Source of the DNA: Chthoniobacterales bacterium
GTDB lineage: Bacteria; Verrucomicrobiota; Verrucomicrobiia; Chthoniobacterales; UBA10450
DNA: 18,937 nucleotides
NCBI GenBank assembly: GCA_013695925.1
Contig: JACCZO010000233.1
Location: 1 to 18,937, forward strand
Direction: 5' to 3'
Part shown: positions 13,558-18,937 of the stretch, one piece after another
Layout of the letters: each line of letters starts with the position of its first letter
How positions within the stretch are numbered: the first letter of the stretch is position 1
Program-made: the position numbers and the translations under genes
Notes under the pieces: model-generated
Seen by the model: the letters and a program-made list of their open reading frames with translations, nothing else
What the model was told of the DNA's origin: nothing
Databases searched by the model: none

Positions 13558-15430
13558 ATATTTCCTGGATAAAACATATGACGTGATCGTGGTCGGTGCC
13601 GGACACGCTGGCATCGAGGCCTCGTTGGCCGCCGCCCGACTGGGGTGCGATACGATTTTGCTCAGTCAGAACCTCGATACCATCGGACAGATGTCCTGTA
13701 ACCCGGCCATCGGCGGACTCGCCAAGGGGCACATCGTCCGAGAGATCGACGCCCTGGGCGGCGCTATGGGCATCAATGCGGATGCTACCGGCATTCAATT
13801 TCGTCTTCTGAATCGAACCAAGGGGCCGAGTGTTCGGGCTCCGAGGGTGCAATGCGACAAAAAGGCGTATCAATTCCGGATGAAAGCGCTGCTGGAACGC
13901 GAGCCGAGCCTTGAGGTAAAACAAGGAGGAATCGAGGCGGTGATCGTAGAAAATGGCCGTGTCGTCGGCGTGAAATCGGATTTCGGCTTTTCCATCAGGG
14001 GTCGAGCGGTTGTGATCACCGCTGGCACATTTCTCCGCGGTCTGCTTCACGTGGGCGACCGGAGCCGAGCAGGGGGCCGTATGGCCGACAGTGCATCTCC
14101 CTTAAGCGACAACCTTCGCGACCTCGGCTTTGCCACTGGGCGATTCAAAACCGGGACCCCCTGCAGACTCAACGCCAAATCGATTGATTTTGGGGCCTGC
14201 TCCGAACAGGGCGGAGATGAACCGCCGACACGATTCAGTTTTCTTCCCGTCATAGAGGAGTTCGGTGAGTCTGAGGAATTTTTCACCCTCAATGGAGTCA
14301 AAAGCGGCAGGTTCCACGTGGAACAGATTCCCTGCTGGATCACCGCCACGACTCCGGAAACCCATGAGATCATTCGCCGCAATCTCCACCGATCGCCGCT
14401 CTACAGCGGCCGAATCGAGGGGACGGGCCCAAGATACTGCCCCTCGATCGAGGACAAAGTCGTAAAGTTTGCCGACAAAACACACCATCAGCTCTTTCTC
14501 GAGCCCGAGGGTCGACACACAGAAGAATTCTATGTGAATGGAATCTCCACCAGCCTCCCCTACGAAGTCCAGGTTGAATTTATCCGTTCCATTCCCGGGC
14601 TTCGAAACGCGCAGATCATGCGACCCGGTTACGCCGTCGAATACGACTATTTCCCACCTACCCAACTCCAATCGACATTGGAGACCAAACTTGTGGCTGG
14701 CCTCTATTTCGCCGGACAGATCAATGGAACTTCCGGATATGAGGAAGCGGCCGCGCAGGGATTGGTTGCCGGCGCCAACGCCGCTCTTGCGGTTGCCGGA
14801 CGGGAACCTCTTGTTCTTGGGCGGAGCGAAGCTTACATAGGGGTGCTGATCGATGATCTGGTGACGCAAGGCACGCCAGAACCCTACCGCATGTTCACGA
14901 GCCGGTCTGAACATCGGTTACTCCTCCGCCATGACAACGCCGACCAAAGATTAACCGAGAAGGCGGCAGCGATCGGCTTGGTCGGTCCGGGCCGACTCGG
15001 CCTGCTCAAAGAAAAAATTCGGCAAATAGAAGAATCCCGCGAAATCGCTGCTTTCACCCGACGCGATGGGCAAACTCTCCTGCAGGTGATGAAAAAGCCG
15101 GAATTTTCCGTGCAATCACTTTCCGAGTCCGATCGCCACAATATCGACGTTGAGATTTGGGAGCTTCTTGAAACTGAAATCAAATATGAAGGGTATATTC
15201 GGCGGCAGAACGACCAGCTTCGATCCATGCAGGCGGCAGATGCGTTACGCATTCCGGCGGAACTTGATTATGCTGCGGTGCCCGGGCTCCGGAACGAAGC
15301 CCGTCAAAAACTAGGGATCCTGCGCCCCGAGAATCTGGGACAAGCGAGTCGAGTGAGTGGAATCACGCCAAGTGACCTTGGAGTCTTAAATATTTGGCTA
15401 CGTAACAAAATTTTAACAAACTCTCTATAA
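13550..15430 (+). CDS. mnmG: tRNA uridine-5-carboxymethylaminomethyl modification enzyme MnmG (GidA)
   Basis: A 626-aa FAD enzyme that, with MnmE, modifies U34 in the wobble position of several tRNAs. The N-terminus YDVIVVGAGHAGIEASLAAA (10-29) is the FAD Rossmann motif; GQMSCNPAIGGLAKGHIVRE (46-65) includes the conserved cysteine; the middle has TGTFLRGL-like ITAGTFLRGLLHVGD; QIPCWIT (259-265) and EGTGPRYCPSIEDKV (Cys 297) follow. The C-terminal helical domain, which binds MnmE and tRNA, ends with SDLGVLNIWLRN. Length matches the family. The start is GTG 13550 with a strong GAGGTGA upstream. Two parS-like sites lie at the start and at codons 255-259. mnmG is commonly near the replication origin, but the usual partners rsmG and parAB do not follow; plsY does. 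Confidence 0.97.
   Translation: MEQYFLDKTYDVIVVGAGHAGIEASLAAARLGCDTILLSQNLDTIGQMSCNPAIGGLAKGHIVREIDALGGAMGINADATGIQFRLLNRTKGPSVRAPRVQCDKKAYQFRMKALLEREPSLEVKQGGIEAVIVENGRVVGVKSDFGFSIRGRAVVITAGTFLRGLLHVGDRSRAGGRMADSASPLSDNLRDLGFATGRFKTGTPCRLNAKSIDFGACSEQGGDEPPTRFSFLPVIEEFGESEEFFTLNGVKSGRFHVEQIPCWITATTPETHEIIRRNLHRSPLYSGRIEGTGPRYCPSIEDKVVKFADKTHHQLFLEPEGRHTEEFYVNGISTSLPYEVQVEFIRSIPGLRNAQIMRPGYAVEYDYFPPTQLQSTLETKLVAGLYFAGQINGTSGYEEAAAQGLVAGANAALAVAGREPLVLGRSEAYIGVLIDDLVTQGTPEPYRMFTSRSEHRLLLRHDNADQRLTEKAAAIGLVGPGRLGLLKEKIRQIEESREIAAFTRRDGQTLLQVMKKPEFSVQSLSESDRHNIDVEIWELLETEIKYEGYIRRQNDQLRSMQAADALRIPAELDYAAVPGLRNEARQKLGILRPENLGQASRVSGITPSDLGVLNIWLRNKILTNSL
14310..14325. other. parS-like ParB-binding site 2 (inside mnmG)
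   Basis: The sequence matches TGTTCCACGTGGAACA at 15 of 16 positions, with a perfect 14-bp palindrome GTTCCACGTGGAAC at 14311-14324. It lies 768 nt from site 1 and encodes FHVEQ just before the conserved PCWIT of MnmG. The amino-acid context allows other codons, so the intact palindrome suggests selection on DNA. Confidence 0.75.
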
Positions 15431-15443
15431 ATAGGTTACAAAA

Positions 15444-16082
15444 TTGGATCCCACCGTCCTGTCTTATCTTTTGGCAGCCGCCCTGGGCTACGTACTCGGC
15501 TCCTGCCCGAACGGTTACCTTGTGTCCCTCGCCCGAGGAATTGACATCCGCCAACATGGAAGCGGCAACATCGGCGCTACCAATGTCCTCCGAGTTCTGG
15601 GAAAGAAGTGGGGTTATCTGGTCTTCGCACTGGATGCCTTGAAGGGATTCGCCGCCGTCCGCATCGCTTTCGCCATCGGTGGCGCCCTCATATTAGGGAA
15701 TACTCAGCGCGACCTGCTTGGGATAGCGGGCGGGTTGGCGTGCATCCTTGGGCACACCTTCCCCGTCTGGCTCGGCTTTCGCGGTGGGAAAGGCGTGGCC
15801 ACCTCGGCAGGAGTCCTTCTCGGGCTCATGCCGATCGCCGTCTTCTCCGTGTTGGCGGTCTGGCTTCTCCTTTTTCAGGTTACGCGATATGTTTCCGTCG
15901 CCTCCATCGGCGCGGCCGTTGCCCTTCCCGCATTCGTCGTTGCCTACCTGCATTTCGGAATGCTCACGGGCGCGAGGCTGCTTCCATTTTCGATCCTTAT
16001 CGCCGGAGTTGTCGTCTGGCGACACCGGTCTAACATGCAGCGACTTCTCCACGGCAAGGAGCAACGCTTCGGACAAAAATGA
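15444..16082 (+). CDS. plsY: Glycerol-3-phosphate acyltransferase PlsY
   Basis: A 212-aa membrane enzyme that transfers acyl groups from acyl-phosphate to glycerol-3-phosphate, giving lysophosphatidic acid. The three family motifs are present: GSGNIGATNVLR (39-50), HTFPVWLGFRGGKGVAT (104-120), and the C-terminal WRHRSN (192-197) with its Arg and Asn. About five hydrophobic segments fit the known topology. The start is TTG at 15444, the only candidate because an in-frame TAG lies at 15432-15434 and no ATG occurs before the first motif. It begins 13 nt after mnmG and overlaps gpsA by ATGA, so it is coupled to the enzyme that makes its substrate. Confidence 0.95.
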   Translation: MDPTVLSYLLAAALGYVLGSCPNGYLVSLARGIDIRQHGSGNIGATNVLRVLGKKWGYLVFALDALKGFAAVRIAFAIGGALILGNTQRDLLGIAGGLACILGHTFPVWLGFRGGKGVATSAGVLLGLMPIAVFSVLAVWLLLFQVTRYVSVASIGAAVALPAFVVAYLHFGMLTGARLLPFSILIAGVVVWRHRSNMQRLLHGKEQRFGQK

Positions 16083-17080
16083 CGGTGGAACGAATCGCCA
16101 TTCTCGGAACCGGCGGCTGGGGAACCGCGCTTGCTCTCCTTTGGGCAAAAGCGGGCCACGAAATCATCTTATGGGGCCACACGCCGGAGCGGGTCGCGGA
16201 AATCAGTCGCACCCGGCAAAATCCCGATTACCTCCCCGGCGTAGAACTGCCCGGCAATGTTTGCCTGACGAGCAAGCTGGCCGATTGCGTAGCGGCGGAT
16301 CTGATCATCTTTGTCACTCCCTCGGTCGCCCTGCGCGAAATGGCGTCGGCGCTGCAGCAGGAAAGGCCGAAATCCCACGCCATCCTCATGAGTTGCACGA
16401 AAGGAATCGAGCACGGCAGCGGCCTGCGGATGAGCGAGATTCTCCAAGAAAAATTCCCGGCCAACCCGGTCGCCGTTCTTTCGGGCCCTAATTTGGCGGT
16501 CGAAGTAGCGCGCGGCTTGCCCAGCGCGACGGTTCTCGGCTGCCGCGACCGGGCGGTTGCCGAGGAACTTCAGGCCATTCTGGGAAGTGCCCGCTTTCGT
16601 GTTTACAGCAGCGACGAGATCGTCGGAATTGAGCTGGGCGGCGCCCTGAAAAACATTTTCGCGATCCCGGCCGGCGTGAGCGACGGCTTCGGCTTCGGCG
16701 ACAACTCGAAGGCAGCACTCGTGACGCGCTCCCTTGCTGAGCTCTTCCGGCTCGGAGTTGCGATGGGTGGCGACGCTCGCACCTTCCAGGGTCTGAGCGG
16801 AGCGGGAGATCTGATTGCCACCTGCTTCAGCCAGCACAGTCGCAATCGCCGGCTCGGCGAGCAGCTCGGACAGGGCAGGAGTCTTGAGGAGATCACTCGC
16901 GGGATGAAAACCGTCGCGGAGGGAATTCCAACCGCGCGAAGTGCCTTCGAATGCGCGCGCAAAGTTGGCGTCGAGACGCCGATCATCGACCAGGTCTACG
17001 CCGTCCTGCACGAGAGCAAATCTCCCGCGCAGGCGATGCAGGAATTGTTAGGCCGCGATCAAAAATCCGAGCGCGGCTAA
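16079..17080 (+). CDS. gpsA: NAD(P)-dependent glycerol-3-phosphate dehydrogenase
   Basis: A 333-aa cytoplasmic enzyme reducing dihydroxyacetone phosphate to glycerol-3-phosphate for phospholipid synthesis. The cofactor loop is ILGTGGWGTALA (8-19); MSCTKGIE (104-111) contains Lys 108; SGPNLAVEVARG (135-146) is the substrate-binding segment; IELGGALKNIFAIPAG (184-199) contains the catalytic Lys 191; LSGAGDLIATC and SRNRRLGEQLG (about 254-264) complete the set. Length is typical. The ATG overlaps the plsY stop (ATGA), and the plsY-gpsA pair catalyses successive steps. The stop codon overlaps the convergent purN stop by 4 nt, leaving no room for a terminator. A one-mismatch copy of the 9-mer motif (TTGTTAGGC) is at 17045. 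Confidence 0.97.
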   Translation: MTVERIAILGTGGWGTALALLWAKAGHEIILWGHTPERVAEISRTRQNPDYLPGVELPGNVCLTSKLADCVAADLIIFVTPSVALREMASALQQERPKSHAILMSCTKGIEHGSGLRMSEILQEKFPANPVAVLSGPNLAVEVARGLPSATVLGCRDRAVAEELQAILGSARFRVYSSDEIVGIELGGALKNIFAIPAGVSDGFGFGDNSKAALVTRSLAELFRLGVAMGGDARTFQGLSGAGDLIATCFSQHSRNRRLGEQLGQGRSLEEITRGMKTVAEGIPTARSAFECARKVGVETPIIDQVYAVLHESKSPAQAMQELLGRDQKSERG

Positions 17081-17661
17081 GTCCTCATCGTGGCCAGTTG
17101 GCCGATCACGGCTGGAAAAAGCTCCCGCTCCGCCACCTGGATTCGCTCGTGCAGGCTCGCCGCGGTGTCGTTAGGCAAAATCGGCACCTCCCGCTGCGCG
17201 ATAATCTCTCCGCTGTCAATCCCGGCGTCGACATAATGAACGGTACAACCGGTGACACTCTCGTCGGCCGCCAGCGCCTGCACCCAAGCCTCGCGCCCCG
17301 GAAATTTCGGGAGAAGCGAGGGATGCAGATTAATGATGCGCCGCGGAAAAGCCTCCAGCAGCGGCGTCTTCAGCACGCGCATCAACCCCGCCAGCACGAT
17401 CAGCTCGGTCCCCGCCTCGCGCAGCAGCCTAACGAGTGCTTCTTCACGTTCCGGTTCAAATTTGGTCCGGAAATGTCCCGGCGGAAAAAAAACCGCGGGC
17501 ACGTCGAACTCGCGCGCGACCGCGAGGATCCCGGCGTCAGCCACGTCCGAGACGACGACCCGGCACTCCGCTTCCAATCTGCCGGCGCGGATCTGTTCGA
17601 GGATGGCGCGGCAGTTGGAACCTTTGCCCGAGCCGAGAATAGCGATCGCGAGTCGCGCCAT
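17077..17661 (-). CDS. purN: Phosphoribosylglycinamide formyltransferase (GART), folate-dependent
   Basis: A 194-aa purine-synthesis enzyme that formylates GAR with 10-formyl-THF. Seen in sequence: AILGSGKGSNCRAI (7-20), the phosphate-binding loop; ELIVLAGLMRVL (86-97); IINLHPSLLPKFPG (109-122) with the catalytic Asn 111 and His 113; and GCTVHYVDAGIDSGEIIAQ (138-156), whose His 142 and Asp 149 match the E. coli active-site His 137 and Asp 144. Length is close to E. coli PurN (212 aa). The ATG at 17659-17661 lies 3 nt after the upstream adenylyltransferase stop, so the two genes are coupled. It converges on gpsA with overlapping stops. Two exact copies of the 9-mer motif occur in opposite orientations. 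Confidence 0.96.
   Translation of the reverse strand: MARLAIAILGSGKGSNCRAILEQIRAGRLEAECRVVVSDVADAGILAVAREFDVPAVFFPPGHFRTKFEPEREEALVRLLREAGTELIVLAGLMRVLKTPLLEAFPRRIINLHPSLLPKFPGREAWVQALAADESVTGCTVHYVDAGIDSGEIIAQREVPILPNDTAASLHERIQVAERELFPAVIGQLATMRT
17168..17176 (+). repeat. Over-represented 9-mer TCGTTAGGC, site 10
   Basis: Exact copy, antisense to purN; sense codons CCT-AAC-GAC. Confidence 0.6.
17427..17435 (-). repeat. Over-represented 9-mer TCGTTAGGC, site 11
   Basis: Exact copy in the purN coding strand, read CTC-GTT-AGG-CTG; opposite in orientation to the neighbouring copies. Confidence 0.6.
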
Positions 17662-17664
17662 CCG

Positions 17665-18141
17665 TTAGGGCCGCATCCGTTCGATCAGGCGCGTCGTCGA
17701 TTTCCCGGGAACCAGGGGCAGGGTTTTGATCTCGGCGCCCGCTTTCTTGAGCGCGTCGACTTCCTCGCGGTCGAGGCTTTCCAGCGTGTAGTCGCCGCCC
17801 TTCACATAAATCGCGGGGCACAACGCCTCGATCACTCCCGTCGCGCGCATCGCCTGAAAAATCGTGACGAAATCCACGCACTCCAGCGCCGCGAGGACTT
17901 CCGCCCGATCGTCCGCGCCGTTCAGCGGCCGGCCGGGCCCTTTGAGTGCCTGGACAGATTCGTCGCCATTCACCGCCACCGCCAGGAAATCGCCGAGCCC
18001 CGCTGCCTCTTGCAGATAACGAACATGCCCGACATGCAGGAGATCGAAGCAGCCATTGGTCAGGACGAGGCGGCGGCTCTGCGCGCGGATTTCTTCCGCA
18101 CGCCGCGCCAATTCCGCCAAGGGTAATATCTTCGTCCTCAT
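17665..18141 (-). CDS. rfaE2: D-glycero-beta-D-manno-heptose 1-phosphate adenylyltransferase (RfaE2/HldE-C type)
   Basis: A 158-aa nucleotidyltransferase of the cytidylyltransferase-like fold that activates heptose-1-phosphate as ADP-heptose, used for LPS core. Motifs: LTNGCFDLLHVGHVRYLQEA (27-46) with HVGH at 36-39, AVNGDESVQALKG (56-68), RAEVLAALECVDFV (79-92), VKGGDYT (113-119) and PGKSTTRLIERM (145-156) with KSTT. It is a stand-alone adenylyltransferase; no fused kinase half is present. I chose ATG 18139-18141 because homologues begin close to this MRTKILPLAEL; a TTG at 18183 would add 14 non-conserved residues. Its GGAG lies immediately against the ATG. It supports a Gram-negative cell envelope. 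Confidence 0.9.
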   Translation of the reverse strand: MRTKILPLAELARRAEEIRAQSRRLVLTNGCFDLLHVGHVRYLQEAAGLGDFLAVAVNGDESVQALKGPGRPLNGADDRAEVLAALECVDFVTIFQAMRATGVIEALCPAIYVKGGDYTLESLDREEVDALKKAGAEIKTLPLVPGKSTTRLIERMRP

Positions 18142-18187
18142 CTCCGGATCGATCCGGTCATTCTCGCCGACCCGCACCGACAATCAA

Positions 18188-18937
18188 TCAACCGGCTCTC
18201 GTTAGGCGCAAGACCCGCACCTCTGGTTGCGCGAAGGCGGGCCCCGCTTCGCCGCCAAAACGCGTCTCGTTAGTCGAGAGAACAAGCTCCCACGAGCTCT
18301 CGTTTTCGAGCGGCGGCATGCGGTGACCGCCGGTCAGATCCGCCAGGATCAGCCAGCGCTCCGCTTCTGCCCGGCCGAAACTCACCCGTAATACACCCCC
18401 GAGCGGCGGCAGCACTTCGAAATTCCCGCGCGATCGATCCCGCAACTGCGGCGACTCCCGGCGCAGTCGCAGGCACTCGCGATAGAGCCGTAACACTCCC
18501 GCATGGCGCTCTGCGGCCGTCTCCTTCCAGTCGAGTTTCGAACCGAGGAAAGTTTCCCGCGCCTGCGGGTCCGGAATCCCCGTCCGCGCCTCCGGATCAC
18601 GAAAATCACTGAAGCTCCGGAATTCCTCTCGTCGTCCTTCGGTCACTTTGCGGCCGAGCTCAGGATTGTGATCGGTAAAAAACAGAAACGGTGCTGAGGC
18701 AGCCCATTCCTGTCCCATGAAAATCAGCGGCGTGTAGGGCGCCAGACAGAGCAACGCCGAAGCGGCCCGGAACGCCGCCGGCGAGATCAATTGATTCAGG
18801 CGCAGACCAAAAGCCTGGTTTCCAACTTGATCATGATTCGTAATACAGAAGACAAACTGCTCCGGCCGTAAATCCTCCGTCTCGCCGAGCCGACCGAGTC
18901 CCTGGGGCGCGCGCTTCTTGCCTGCCAGGAGCCAGCC
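18188..18937 (-). CDS. treZ: Malto-oligosyltrehalose trehalohydrolase, C-terminal part (runs off window)
   Basis: The last 249 codons of a GH13 alpha-amylase-fold enzyme; the N-terminal carbohydrate-binding domain and catalytic Asp/Glu are outside the window. Visible: FVFCITNHDQVGNQAFG (the GH13 region IV His-Asp; TreZ enzymes have NHDQVGN), LCLAPYTPLIFMGQEWAAS, PFLFFTDHNPELGRKV and TEGRREEF, all characteristic of TreZ rather than GlgB. The C-terminal part holds the beta-sandwich domain ending EVRVLRLTRAG. TreZ releases trehalose from maltooligosyltrehalose made by TreY; treY is not in view. The frame is open to the window edge. The stop is 46 nt upstream of the chosen rfaE2 start, on the same strand. 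One exact copy of the 9-mer lies near the 3' end. Confidence 0.93.
   Translation of the reverse strand, partial: GWLLAGKKRAPQGLGRLGETEDLRPEQFVFCITNHDQVGNQAFGLRLNQLISPAAFRAASALLCLAPYTPLIFMGQEWAASAPFLFFTDHNPELGRKVTEGRREEFRSFSDFRDPEARTGIPDPQARETFLGSKLDWKETAAERHAGVLRLYRECLRLRRESPQLRDRSRGNFEVLPPLGGVLRVSFGRAEAERWLILADLTGGHRMPPLENESSWELVLSTNETRFGGEAGPAFAQPEVRVLRLTRAG
18199..18207 (+). repeat. Over-represented 9-mer TCGTTAGGC, site 12
   Basis: Exact copy, antisense to treZ near its 3' end; sense codons CGC-CTA-ACG-AGA. A near copy, TCGTTAGTC, is at 18267-18275. Confidence 0.6.

Noticed and set aside
16951..18126. A 391-codon plus-strand open frame.
   Set aside because: It overlaps gpsA, purN and rfaE2 in antisense or other frames; those match known families fully. 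It is a by-product of high GC content.
387..18207. TCGTTAGGC resembles the integron attC core sites (GTTRRRY / RYYYAAC).
   Set aside because: The copies are single, lie inside housekeeping genes, are not paired as attC hairpins, and no integron integrase or cassette array is present.
1..18937. CRISPR arrays, IS elements, toxin-antitoxin or phage-defence genes.
   Set aside because: None seen: no regularly spaced repeats, transposase motifs, nuclease-helicase defence pairs or small toxin-antitoxin pairs. RecBCD is housekeeping here.

Overview
The window is chromosomal DNA from a GC-rich, Gram-negative-type bacterium. Gene content (RecBCD-type nuclease, heptose adenylyltransferase RfaE2/HldE-C, a homocysteine methyltransferase-MTHFR fusion, small conserved membrane and zinc-ribbon proteins) and general style fit a soil Verrucomicrobiota, perhaps near Chthoniobacterales. 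This is inference: there is no rRNA to confirm it. No phage, IS element, CRISPR array or defence island is visible.

Layout. 1-2546 (+): 3' end of recB, then recD, start and stop overlapping. 2520-5568 (-): trxB, a GT4 glycosyltransferase, a GNAT acetyltransferase and tRNA-Thr(UGU); the tRNA overlaps the end of recD antisense. A pair of inverted REP-like palindromes lies between trxB and the GT4 gene. 5710-6853 (+): a small membrane protein and an Fpg-type DNA glycosylase. 6933-9867 (-): a tightly overlapping surface-glycan operon (methyltransferase remnant, TIGR04282-type glycosyltransferase, NAD-dependent epimerase, GT2 glycosyltransferase) carrying four apparent single-base insertions. 9868-10256: an AT-richer gap with palindromes and no convincing gene. 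10257-17080 (+): a 57-aa zinc-ribbon protein, homocysteine methyltransferase/MTHFR, a TVP38/VTT membrane protein, cytidine deaminase, mnmG, plsY and gpsA, mostly closely packed. 17077-18937 (-): purN, the heptose-phosphate adenylyltransferase and the C-terminal part of treZ.

Three DNA-level signals are not explained by the genes. (1) The 9-mer TCGTTAGGC (or its complement) occurs 12 times exactly, where about 0.14 would be expected by chance. It falls in several different reading frames, so the DNA word rather than the protein appears to be selected, as for a DNA-uptake or Chi-like site. It is absent from roughly 9.52-17.04 kb, most of which is visibly less GC-rich. (2) Two parS-like ParB sites with the core TTCCACGTGGAA lie at the start codon of mnmG and inside it, suggesting proximity to the chromosome origin. 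(3) The two REP-like palindromes show compensatory stem changes.

The plus-strand block joins one-carbon/methionine metabolism, pyrimidine salvage, tRNA modification and the first steps of phospholipid synthesis (GpsA makes glycerol-3-phosphate, PlsY acylates it). The minus-strand blocks are mainly cell-surface sugar chemistry and redox.
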